From contig RPFO01001222.1 in the NCBI GenBank assembly GCA_009746045.1, forward strand, positions 33,136 through 97,135: a DNA stretch of 64,000 nucleotides, read 5' to 3'. The DNA is from Mesostigma viride (taxonomy: Eukaryota > Streptophyta > Mesostigmatophyceae > Mesostigmatales > Mesostigmataceae). Positions 19,588-30,943 of this stretch are shown one piece after another; the stretch's first letter is position 1, and every line of letters starts with the position of its first letter. The notes beneath the pieces were generated by a model. The model worked only from the letters and a program-made list of their open reading frames with translations, ran no database searches and was not told the origin of the DNA. Both the position numbers and the translations under genes were made by a program.

Positions 19588-20065
19588 CTTGCCTTGCGAA
19601 GCGATAGCATGGAACCATTGGTCACTATGCTGGTCACCATCACTGTTGGGTGGTTGCCTTGCGAAGCAATAGCATGGAACCATTGGTCACTATACTGGTC
19701 ACCATCACTGTTGGGTGGTTGCCTTGCGAAGCGATAGCATGGAACCATTGGTCACTATACTGGTCACCATCACTGTTGGGTGGTTGCCTTGCGAAGCGAT
19801 AGCATGGAAGTCACAAGTCACCATACTGGTCACCATCACTGTTGGGTGGTTGCCTTGCGAAGCCATAGCATGGAACCATTGGTCACTATACTGGTCACCA
19901 TCACTGTTGGGTGGTTGCCTTGCGAAGCCATCGCTTGGAACCATTGGTCACTATACTGGTCACCATCACTGTTGGGTGGTTGCCTTGCGAAGCGATAGCA
20001 TGGAACCATTGGTCACTATACTGGTCACCATCACTGTTGGGTGGTTGCCTTGCGAAGCCATAGCT
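19588..20065. repeat. 65-bp minisatellite, 7 units
   Basis: Each unit runs from GCCTTGCGAAGCGATAGC through GGTCACTATACTGGTCACCA. One unit (about 19785-19848) has CATGGAAGTCACAAGTCACC where the others have CATGGAACCATTGGTCAC. It lies downstream of the IQ-gene exon at 20401 and may fill its next intron or 3' UTR. Confidence 0.93.
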
Positions 20066-20400
20066 TCCGCTCCAGCAACCTCCCCCAACCTGCATGGACG
20101 CCTAGGCACCGCACCAGAACTAGTAGGGCTACCCTTCACAACAACCGGCCCGACCCGCTGCCTGCTGATGCAGCACTGAAAGGCACACAAAGAGAGAATG
20201 CAAACCAAAGTATGGGGGAGGCAGTAGCATTGAGGCTGCCCGCGGGCTGGTGCGTAGATGTGCAGGGGAGCCGGCACTGTGGACAGAACTAGAAAAAAAA
20301 CCTTCTGACATAGACTCAAGACCGCCGAAACGTCTCTGCTGCGCGTTTCCTGTCACAGCTGGTGCGATATGTGCACTTGCTGCCTGCCCAGGGTGCTTAC

Positions 20401-23400
20401 CCCGCGCTGCCACCTGGCAAGCGTATCGGGTGGCCCCGCACCGCCAGCCTCGTGCGTGTGGACACACCCCGCCATCGCCGCTGGATGGCCACCGCGGCGC
20501 GCCGGTACGCTTCAAAGAGGGTGAAGCGCCGACGCACCGAGTGGCCTCGGACCCTGGAGCATGCATTGGCAGAAACGAATAGAAAATGGACCATGACAAA
20601 TGCAAGGTGAATTGCGAGAGCGTGGCCTGGCTATTACATTTATCAATACTCCCCCCCATCAAGCTATTGTGCAGATGACCCGAGAACAGGTCCACACGCG
20701 TGACCGCTGACGTCTCCTCGGGCCGATAGGGCATTAGGGTATTAGGGCATTAGGGCATTAGGGCATTAGGGCATTGGGGCATTAGGGCATTAGGGCATTA
20801 GGGCATTAGGGCATTAGGGCATGAGGGCATGAGGGCATGAGGGCATGAGGGCATGAGGGCATGAGGGCATGAGGGCATGAGGGCATGAGGGCATGAGGGC
20901 ATGAGGGCATGAGGGCATGAGGGCATGAGGGCATGAGGGCATGAGGGCATGAGGGCATGAGGGCATGAGGGCATGAGGGCATGAGGGCATGAGGGCATGA
21001 GGGCATGAGGGCATTAGGGCATTAGGGCATTAGGGCATTAGGGCATTAGGGCATTAGGGCATTAGGGCATTAGGGCATAAGGGCATTAGGGCATGAGGGC
21101 ATGAGGGCATGAGGGCATGAGGGCATGAGGGCATGAGGGCATTAGGGCATTAGGGCATTAGGGCATTAGGGCATTAGGGCATTAGGGCATTAGGGCATTA
21201 GGGCATTAGGGCATTAGGGCATTAGGGCATTAGGGCATTAGGGCATTAGGGCATTAGGGCATTAGGGCATTAGGGCATTAGGGCATTAGGGCATTAGGGC
21301 ATTAGGGCATTAGGGCATTAGGGCATTAGGGCATTAGGGCATTAGGGCATTAGGGCATTAGGGCATTAGGGCATTAGGGCATTAGGGCATTAGGGCATTA
21401 GGGCATTAGGGCATTAGGGCATTAGGGCATTAGGGCATTAGGGCATTAGGGCATTAGGGCATTAGGGCATTAGGGCATTAGGGCATTAGGGCATTAGGGC
21501 ATTAGGGCATTAGGGCATTAGGGCATTAGGGCATTAGGGCATTAGGGCATTAGGGCATTAGGGCATTAGGGCATTAGGGCATTAGGGCATTAGGGCATTA
21601 GGGCATTAGGGCATTAGGGCATTAGGGCATCAGGGCATCAGGGCATCTGGGCATCAGGGCATTAGAGCAATCCTTCCTCTGACTTTCCATACCCAACACA
21701 AGCACGCATGCGGGCATGCCGGCACAACCAACAGGAATCTCTGCAGGGAGGGGGGCAGGCAGCACCAAACTGGAAACTAATTTTGGACATACAACATTTC
21801 TGGTTTAAATAAATGTCACGCACCGTCCCTGGATTACCAACAGCCGCGAACTATTTCTGGATGACCATTTGTTACCCCACCACTTCTGGACGATTGACCA
21901 CCCACCATTTCTTGATGCCCATCGCCACCCACCATTTCTGGATAACAATCGCCGCTCGTTCCTCCCTCGACGGCGGCTCTCGGGGACGCCTCCGTGCATC
22001 GCCACCCTGCCTACCCTGTCGGTGCACCCTGGGCAGAGTCATGCTCAGGGCGTCTTGGCCTGGTGGTCCCCCTTGGTCGGCGCCGACAATCCCATGGCCG
22101 GTGCTCTGGTGCACGCGCCCTCCCCTAATATTGGAAGAACTCATCCCGTCGGCAACCCACTCCAGCGAGGGCAGCCAGGGCAGGGGATGACCCGCCCAAG
22201 TTGAACCGCGTCTGTTCACACTGGCCTTCGCTGGCCCTTGGCAGCTGTCTTTGCCGACACTGGGGTAAAAAGTTGACAGCCAAGCCGGCACCATCACCCA
22301 ACCAGACACGGACAGCGTGAGTGAAGGCTGTTAATCGCCAAGTAGCCTGCGAGATCGAATAACTTGAGATTCGTCGCTCAAAGAGCGAATCAAATTAATG
22401 GTATTGGAATTATTTCTTACTGCAACTTTGCTATTGCGACTGCTATCTAGTAGCACACTCTTTGTATTGCTATAATTACTAACTATGTTTCACCGCACAA
22501 AGCTCCTGCGGTCCTGCCCACCTGCGAAGCGCGTCGGCCAGAACAGGCTCCCTCTCGTCCATGCCCACGTGGCGCACCACCCGCAGCAACACACCCTGGA
22601 GACCCGCCACCTGGCAGCGTGGAGGACACGGAATGGGGAGGCGTTACGGAGTAGCCTGATGGGGGCCATAGCGGCTTGCGACCGGGAGCAGACGGCAACG
22701 CTGCACCGATGCCTCGGGCAAAGTCACGGGACCGTACCCATCGGAACCATCACCAGCACAAGGGGGGAAAGATCGCAGTGCACTCATCTCGCCGTTGCTG
22801 TGCTAGATTGTGCGGATGCTGGAGCTGTGTGTCCCCCCCGCGCGTCTAATAATAAGTCTATAATGAACTCAATAAACGCAGGGATGATCCCTGACGCTTG
22901 GCTCTTGAGGATGATAAAGAATGGAATGGAGAACCAAAGTGAAGGGCAAAGTGAAGTGCAGAAGAAAAGAAAAATGCAGCTGTTCACTGATGCGTGATCT
23001 TTACAGACAAGATCACATAGAGAGCAAGCTTTGGCTGTAGGTGGAAGAAGGTATATGGCGGATGAAAACAGAGTGTGTGTGTGGGGGGGGGAGTCTATGA
23101 GAAACAGCGCGCAACCACCCAGCAGCGCTTGCCAGCCGGCACGCTGCTAGAGGCCTAGAGCTACCACCAGCCAATACTATACACCGGTAGAGCCGCGCAC
23201 AGAGACAATGCTCCATGGGTCATGAGATCCCGCAAGGAATGGACTAGTGCGTGACGTGCCTGCAAGTGCATCCACGCCTACGCAAGGGGCAGGTAAAGTG
23301 CACGCACGTCGCACGCACACACCTGCTGCTGTGCACATACACAAACATCCATACTGACACACACACCTGCTGCTGGAGGACTTCCACTTGTCGCCGCAAC

Positions 23401-24536
23401 CCACGTTCCGACCAACCCTCGTATCCCCCGTCCCTGTCCCAGGGGCCATCGGGGGCTGACTGCCGCGTCCGTGGGCTGCCTTGGCCCCGCCAGTCAGCCC
23501 CCGTTGACCCCGACATCGACCCCGCCGGCCCCCGAAGATATGTTTCCGCATCGGATGCCCCGTCATTCCCCGTGGCCGCCCTCTCCTCCAACCACCCATT
23601 CCCTGACGCCCTGCCCTCCCATCGTGACAGCGATGTTCGCCCCGCACGCCCCTCCCTCCCAGGACCAGGCCAGGACTGAGACGCGCCACTGACCCCAGCC
23701 GCCGTTTTCCCATCCGCAGCCCTTCTCCCATCCCCCGCCCCATGCTCCCCTCGCCCCAAACTAAAGGCATCCGTATTTCCCCAAACCCCCATGTCTCTTC
23801 CCCCAACCCATCCCTGATCGTTGTCAAGGTCATCATCCTCCCACCGCCTTGGCTGCCCCGGCAGGCGCGCATACTGCAGATTCCCCCGCGGCGGCCCCAA
23901 AGCAGCGCTCGACTGCCTCCTGCGATGCTGCTCCGCGTACGAGGCCTTGGGGGAGCCGGACGAGTGATTCCCTGGATGCTGTGGGTGATGGCCCTCACGA
24001 TGACTCTGTCGTCCGGCACGTGTCGCCGTGGTAGGCACAGTCGCTGTTGTTGATGTCTGTGGGCGGTGGTGGGAGTTACCTGCGCTGTACCAGCCCGTAC
24101 TGCGATCCCCTGCACCGTTGGAGGAACCGAGTCTGCCCACGGCCTCATCGCCATCGCCATCGCCATCGGTACCATCGCTCCACGAGCCAGCCCCACCACG
24201 GGTTCGAGCAGACCTGTTGTTGTTGTCATTGTTGTTGTTGTTGTTGTTATTGTTATTGCTGTTATTGTTGTTGTTGTTGTTTCTGTCGGCAGCATAAGGC
24301 TCCCCCCTTGGCCCACCACGGCTGGCTTCCCCCCAGGCGACGGACGATTCGGCGGACATGGACGACCTCTGGGACCGCCGCCCTTCTCTCCCCTTCCCCC
24401 CACGGTCATTGGTCGGGTTTTCCGCCACCGGTGCTTGCCCGCTAGACCCCACTTGCCCACTAGGACCTGCTTCTCTACCAGAGCCCTTGCTACCGGGGGA
24501 TGGCTGGCTCTGGCGATGAGCTGGCGCAACGGGGCA
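20401..24536 (-). CDS. IQ-motif protein with disordered Asn-rich region (partial model)
   Basis: Three exons fit in phase on the minus strand. Exon 24536-23367 (390 codons, acceptor CACCTCAG, donor GTGTGT) encodes a low-complexity region with a long Asn run, Gly/Ser/Arg-rich stretches and a C-terminal heptad start (LRRQVEVLQQQ). Exon 22015-21933 ends ERAAIVIQK plus TG. Exon 20553-20401 starts with G and reads VRGHSVRRRF, then RRAAVAIQRRWRGVSTRTRL. Joining the last two restores IQKWVRGHSVR, an exact IQxxxRGxxxR, which confirms the splice. A second full IQ motif follows 20 residues later. IQ motifs bind calmodulin or related EF-hand proteins. The N-terminus and C-terminus are not located; a further small exon near 22590-22522 (VLLRVVRHVGMDERE) is possible but its phase does not fit directly. 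Confidence 0.62.
20727..21662. repeat. Octamer array GGGCATTA/GGGCATGA, about 117 units
   Basis: 936 bp of 8-bp units, readable as TTAGGGCA. Units come in blocks: TTA-type (20727-20818), TGA-type (20818-21010), TTA-type to about 21090, TGA-type to about 21140, then TTA-type to 21630 and a few ATC variants. The whole array lies inside intron 21932-20554 of the IQ-motif gene. The TGA blocks are open on the minus strand and give a false MPSCPHAL repeat protein. Confidence 0.97.
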
Positions 24537-25511
24537 CTGAGGTGATGTGGCACGAGGGGTTGCAAAAGGGGGGTGGGAGGGAAGGGCCAGCAGCAGGGGT
24601 GTGCAGGCATCCACATCGTCAGCTCCACATCAGCACAGGACAGGGGCTCAGGGGCTGAGCCCAGGCAATTGGCTGGCTTTGAGTGATGGCAGCAGGAACC
24701 AAATTCATAGCCTGGTACCAGTGGTTTACAACTCGTGGTGGCGCTACTGATGGTGCCGTTGCAGTGGGCGTATCAGCACCCGCAGCCATGATCATGCTGC
24801 CATGATGCACATGATGGCGGTGGCCCCGTACCAAATGCCCCGACCGTGAACACACGGAGATCCCGATAAAGCCCCTCATCCAAGGCAATACACCAATAAT
24901 TTTCACAGGACGATGCCTTGTATCAAAACAAAACTGACGGACCTACGCCCAGCAGGTATGCCATGGATGTGGGCAGCGAATTCATGCCAGCGGCCGGCAC
25001 GCCGTGGCCAGCACAGGCTCACACAGAGGCTGGCACACAGGCTGGCATTATCCAGGGTATGTGTAGCATGACCACAGGGGTACAGGGCTGCCTCTCCGCC
25101 ACGCGTCATTAATTGAGCCATGCGCCATGGACAGCGAGACCCACGGACAAAAAAAAAAAAACGAGAGATTGCCTGTCAACAAACTCCCTGCATGGAATTG
25201 TGAGCTCTGCCTCAGCCGGCGCACAGCATTCACAGGAGCGCCGCCCTACTATACACAATTTCCTGCCAGGAAGCGACGCGTTGCTTTACGGAACCATGGC
25301 GAGGCATCGGATGACAACCGTGTTCGTCCCTTGGCTGGACTCCAGGCTCTTCAACGAAATAGTTTGGTACCATACTGGATTCGATACTGGATTCGATCGG
25401 TGGGCTATCCACCCTGTCACGGCGGTGATGAACCCACTCGCCAGCATTGCGCCCGCAGCGCTCCCCCCTTGACCATCCTTTCAACTGTTAAGAGTTAGAG
25501 GTCGATGGGAT

Positions 25512-28500
25512 CTATAACAGCTCGATGAGCAAGAAAGCCATTGCGAGGGCCCCCCTCACCATTGCGCGAAGGTATGCCAGCAGCGGGCCCCCCTGGCCGT
25601 CCTCCAGCAGAAGCAGCTGCGACTCATCCAGCACGCCGAACGCGTCCGAGAAGAGGTGGTGGGAGCGCGCCGCCCACGGTGTCCCTGCCGCCGCCTCGTT
25701 GTCCACCCTGGCAGGTGGGCGGGGGCCAGTGTGTGTGTGGTGGCCGCAGGTATTGGGTGCGCAGGCAAGGGGCGTGCACTGCCAAGTCAGATTGGCGCTG
25801 TCCAAACCAGTGTCAAGAACATTTTTCAAGGCATTGTTAAGGACATTTTTCAATGCAGAGGGGGCGAGCCCTGTAGGCAGTTTTGGATCATCTCATGCAA
25901 TCATCCACAAACAGCGAGCCCTGCCACTTAACACATCCCGCCCTTGTTCACACACACGTATGCGGAGGCATGATAAAATTTCGAAGCTGCCTGCCTGATA
26001 CAGTGGCAGAAGCGCACGAAAAAGTGAGCGGGCGCTCCATCAAGAATCCATTCCCCATGGACAGCGAATTAGGCCCACTACATGAAGCAGAGTGGCAAGA
26101 CGTCCAGCCAATTGATTACATTAACTGACTAAATCACTTGACAAAGTGAAGGGGAAAACGAAAAAAAAATCAAGCAGGACCAACATCCGCACGCACCGCA
26201 GCAGGCGCGGCAGCAGGAAGAGCACCAGCGGGCGGATGTCGAATTCCACGTTCGGTGCCGCCATCGGGTTGTGGGCGACGCTCAGCTCCACCAGGTCGGT
26301 GCAGGGGGTCAGGTACTTGAGCTGTGAGGGGTCTTCGATCTCGTTATGCGACAAGTCCAGCGCCTGCAAGTGGTTACAAGCAACCGCCAAGAAGCCATTC
26401 ATCCACCCCACCACCATCCACCCCACCACCATCCACCACCACCATCCAGCTTCAGTGACCAGCTTCAGTGACCAGCTTCAGTGACCAGCTTCAGTGACCA
26501 GCCTCGGTCACCAGCCTCAGCCACCCGGCAGCAAGAACAGAATTCATCAGAACTTGGTACCCCACGTATAAGCCAACCGGGAACCCTCCGATGACAAGCC
26601 GTCACCTACCGGCAGAAGCCCCAAGGAACAAGGCTCGGCAGAAGTGGCGGAGATGACAGAATGGACGCGGGTGCAAGAAGTGGCGGAAACGACAGAATGG
26701 ACACGGGCGCAATAGGCCAACGATAGATAATATGCCATTAAACGACAATAGGCCATTCACCCCTTTGGATCCTCTCAAAAGGGCGGAGATGATAGACAGA
26801 CACGGGCGCAACAGGCCATTAGCACCTGCGGACCCTCTCGGAAGGGCGGTGAGTACCAAACAGATGCCTGGGGCCGAAATGGGAGCAGGCCCGAGCTTCC
26901 ACGGTCCGGGCCTTCCAGATTCCAGGCGTGTGCTGGTTGTCTCATGGATACTATGGTCACTATACTACTGTATTGAGGCCTGCGATGGGTGTCCTTCTGG
27001 TTCAGATCCAATGGGCCACCGCTGCTCGCTTGCTCAAGCGGAGCACGGCAGGCCCTCAGCGAGAAGCGTTGGAAACAGCATCAGCCGCAGAAACGCACGC
27101 AAGAAACAGCATCAGCCAGTATGCGGGTTTTCAAACTGCATTCTATCGATCTGGCAGTACGTGCCACCGCGAGGTCCTTTCCAGGCGTGCCAACGCTGAC
27201 ACTGCCGGAAAATACACGCAAAGTAGCTGCTGTCGTGTACAAAACATGCCAGCAGATGCACTGAGATATACGAAAGGGGCCAGGCTATTGACAGATGAAA
27301 GCTGTGCAAGGAATGGCGTGGCCTCCCTCAAGCAATAGCAACAGTGATGGGCCATCAACCAACCGCAGCCATAACACCATGAACTACAGCACAGCAGCTG
27401 CGTCTACAGCCAGGCCCCGCCAGGCCATGGGAGACAACCGCCATGCCATGTTAGGCAACCGCCTCACCTGGAGCCGTGTGGGCAGGGCCGTGGGTGCGGA
27501 TGCCAGGGTCGTGATGATGTTGTGGGAGACGTCGAGGTGCAGCAGCGACTCGCACGCAGCCAGGCCCTCCAAGGCGCTGATGTGGTTGTGGGAAAGGTTG
27601 AGGTGGACGAGGGAGCGACACCTGTCCAGTCCTTCTATCGACGTAACGTTGTTGCAGGAGAGGTCCACCACCTCCAGCGCGGGGCACATGTCCAGCCCTT
27701 GCATGCGCCCGATGCTGGGGTGGGAACGGGGGAAGGTGGGTGGGGGGTTGCAGATGCAAAACGGCAACAGGAGCCAATATTATAAAAATGGGCACAAGCC
27801 ATTTTCTTGTGACACATTTTCTTGTAAACATCGGCCATGTGGTTCAGCACTGGCAGCCAACTTGGGTGTGTGAAATGTGTGACTTGATTTATTCGTGGAC
27901 ATTGATGTGATGCTCAGCGGGATGTTGGTCAACACCAGGACGCACGGATCGCTTCGATAGCAGCTAGGCTCAAGAGTCTTGCTATCTTATTGTCCACAGA
28001 TGTCAGACCTGCCTAGCCGCTGCAAGACTCAAGTCCAGAGTACAAACTTTATAGTGCAACAAGTAGCAGCTACAGTCACCAGCACCCCACCCTCCCACTG
28101 TTGCGATTGCAAAAGCCTTGATATGACCAACGTTATAGTAGTAGCCGCTACAGTAACCAGCACCGTACCCACCATTCGGTCATCTCGTTGTTGATGAAGC
28201 CTTGTGGCGATTGCCAAGATATCATACGACAGCCACCAGTGCCCGCCATTTGTTGCAATATCAAAATCCAGCATATCTCTGCTTGTCTCACGGATATCGG
28301 CTGCAACATCCAAGTCACTATACTGGGGTTCAAAGACATCATGCCCCACCCATTCTTGCAAACGGTACTACACCAAAGCGAAGTCGCTACATGATACCAA
28401 AGTGATGGCGCGGCAGTGACCACCACCCACCAGTTCTTGAGCGGGAACAGCACGCGCAGATTCCTCTGCCCTCACCCATGGGCGCAAATGGAACTACACC

Positions 28501-28780
28501 AAAGTGAAGACTCTGGAGCTGCAACACCGCCATACACCAACGCGACACTATATAGCACTACAGTGACCATCACCCACCAGTTGTTGCGCGCGACGAGGAT
28601 GCGCAGGCTCCTCAGCCCCGACAGCTGTCGCAGCTCGAGCCGCGCAATCCGGTTGCAGGACACGCGCAGCTCCTCGAGCGCGCGCGCCTGCTGGAGGCCG
28701 TCGAGCCGGAACACGTTGTTGTTGCTGAGGTCCAGCGACCGCAGGTGGGGCAGCTGCGGCAGGGGGGGGATGCGCGCCAG
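25512..28780 (-). CDS. Leucine-rich-repeat protein, SDS22-like (5' end not found)
   Basis: Four exons join in phase: about 28780-28578 (donor GTGGGT), 27714-27468 (acceptor after a CCCACCCCAG tract, donor GTGAGG), 26363-26197 (acceptor CTTGCAG, donor GTGCGG) and 25707-25512 (acceptor CCTGCCAG, stop TAG). The joined 270 residues hold about seven LRRs of 22 residues in the SDS22 style: LRSLDLSNNNVFRLDGL, LEVVDLSCNNVTSIEGL, LVHLNLSHNHISALEGL, LLHLDVSHNIIT and ALDLSHNEIEDPSQLKYL. An LRR cap follows (ELSVAHNPMA, then FLLPRLLRVDNE). The last exon ends with a hydrophobic stretch (ALAMAFLLIELL), which may instead be intron read-through. Such proteins are protein-binding scaffolds, often on PP1 or ciliary complexes; the partner is not predictable. 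Exon 28780 begins within an LRR, so 5' exons lie further upstream. Confidence 0.77.
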
Positions 28781-28859
28781 CTGGCAGCGGCCCGTGTTGC
28801 AGCAGGAGGGGACAGGCCGAGAGAGGGAAGTGACGGGGGGAGAAAGGAGACGGAGAGGG

Positions 28860-29000
28860 CAAGAGAGAGAAGAGAGGAGGGGAGAAAGGCAGGGGAGAGA
28901 GGAGAGTGAAAGCGGGTGAGAAGGGAGAGAGGAGGGGGAGGAGGAGGGAAATGGGGACAGAAAAGAGGGATGGAGTGGCAGAGTTCGTTGAGAAGGACGT
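28860..29000. repeat. Purine-rich (GA/GGA) low-complexity tract
   Basis: About 140 bp of irregular GAGAGG/GGGAGA upstream of the first recognised LRR exon. Confidence 0.8.
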
Positions 29001-30880
29001 GGAGGAGTGAGGTCCGGGCTATGACGTCAGGGGCCAGCCAGACAGGGAATGGGATATCATCATGGGACAGGGACAGGTTGGCAGGTGGGCAGGTATGCGC
29101 AGTTTGATGGCTTGTTTACATTTCGTGGAGGGAGGGGGGGGGGGAAGTGGGGAGGGCGGGTTCTAGTTTATGAGGGAGGGGAGGGGGGGATATGCAGGCT
29201 GATGGACCAAGAATGGATGCGTGTGACTGGGCTGGTTGTCTCATCGGCGGGTGCACGGGCGTGAGTGATCAAATGATGGCCGAGACTTGGGTGAACGAAC
29301 AACGGAACCTTTTATACTATTTGGATCCGTTCAAGTCAAAACGTGGGAGCTTGAGGTCGCTCGTTTTGCTATTTGCTAAACGACCTCACACTCAATTTGC
29401 TGCGAGCGTGAGGTTGCTCGCAGCAAAATGACACCTCTACCCCTCCCTCTCCACCCCCCTTTCCGAGGCCCCAAGCCCAAATCCCAAAACGCAGGTGGCA
29501 CGCAACATAATTTCTCATGTCCAGCGGGCAGAGCAATTGGCCTGGTAGTACAGAATGGACCATCCCACACGCACCGCATGTGCAAGGCACACCCCATGTG
29601 TGAGGTGGCACGGCAGGGCTTCAACCCTGAGGTCGCTTCTCCGGCCCTTGAAGTGGCACTTACGACTAGACGCTACGCCACAGAAGCGATAACGAAGCGT
29701 TAGACCCGCGAAACCCCATTACGTGTTGCTGCACGGTCCGGTAAGCAGTCCAGTGCAGTTCCCTTGGGCGTTATTTACATAGCATAGCACGTCACGGTTT
29801 TCCGCTTACCCCTTTGTCGCGAAAATCACCGGTGGTCGGTTCTCTACCCGTGGCCGTTGAACCCATCGCTGCACGGCGATCGCGTCCGAATCGATGGTGG
29901 TCAAATGGGAAATGTACTAGACATGCGTTTTGAAGACAACAAAGCCGTGGTGTCAGCTGCCTTTTTACATTTGGTTCCGCGGCATCATCCCTAACTGGAC
30001 ACCATTACTCGCGATTAGCTGCCGCGCTGCAAAGTGAAAACTTAGCCAGAATTACAGCAGCCAGCAGGCATGTAACTCTTGTAATGCACTGAATCGCTAT
30101 TACAAATGTCCATGGACACAGCACTGCCGGCTCGATTTCCCCGACGTCCTTCGCTTTGCGACGTCTTAGTTAAGAATCACCATGGATGTCTTAGTGACAA
30201 AGTAATAAGGATGCGCGCCATATCTCTGGCATCACTGGGCATGGCGTGGCGTGGGAAAATATGCTGGCCAGGTCAGCGACCCATCAATAATTATTGGAGC
30301 GCGCGCGCTTTTGGGCATTTTGCTCACCTCGCTCCCCGCGAAAGTGGTTAGTAGGTGTCAGGGGTAGGTGTTCTTACTTCTTAGCAGACGCACAAAGAAG
30401 CGAGTCAAGCCGAAGCGAGTGAAGCGGTTTTTAATATAGTAGGAGACTGTTTAAGAAGCCTATTCGCCTTTTTGGCCTTAAGTCGGAAGCGAAGGCGCCC
30501 CTGTGTTGTGACAGCAGGCAGCTCCATCTAAACATATGAAAGACCAACTTGATATGAAAAATTAATGCTGTCGAGTCAGTCGAGTGTCGACTGTCGAGTA
30601 AGCTGACTAAGCTCGGCCTGCTCGGGTATTAACTACAACGTGTAGTAGGATTTCTCTAGGACAGAAAATCATAGAACTAAACAAGCGTTGCACCAACAAC
30701 GTCACTAATTATTGAGAAGCTATATCAGCCCTAGGTTTTGGAAAACTAAATTGCTTTTTTTTATTAGACTGCCTGAAATACGCCTAACAGAAAGTCATGG
30801 CCTGATCGAATTCAGAACCGGTTTCCTGGCTTCTCTTGCACGAGCACGTCGGACTGATTGAACGTATTGTGGCTACGCCA
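29000..30880. other. Region between the divergent LRR and ACOT9 genes
   Basis: No domain-bearing exon is seen. It should contain missing 5' exons of the LRR gene and both promoters. A 12-bp perfect hairpin lies at 29396-29427. Plus-strand start of the thioesterase gene is near 30944. Confidence 0.4.
29396..29427. promoter_or_regulatory. Perfect 12-bp inverted repeat
   Basis: TTTGCTGCGAGC, an 8-nt loop, then GCTCGCAGCAAA. Just upstream (29353-29396) GAGGTCG and CGACCTC form a second inverted pair. The role is unknown: an RNA hairpin, a protein-binding palindrome or a decayed element end. Confidence 0.5.
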
Positions 30881-30943
30881 ATAACCTAAGTGAATGCCGC
30901 TCTCCTTCTAGCATCTTTTCACAATCGCTGTCACACAGAAGAA

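Noticed and set aside
20798-21014. MPSCPHAL repeat ORFs on the minus strand
   Set aside because: They exist only where the octamer array has TGA-type units; the array lies in an intron.
20727-21662. CRISPR array
   Set aside because: Octamer units without spacers, in a eukaryotic intron.
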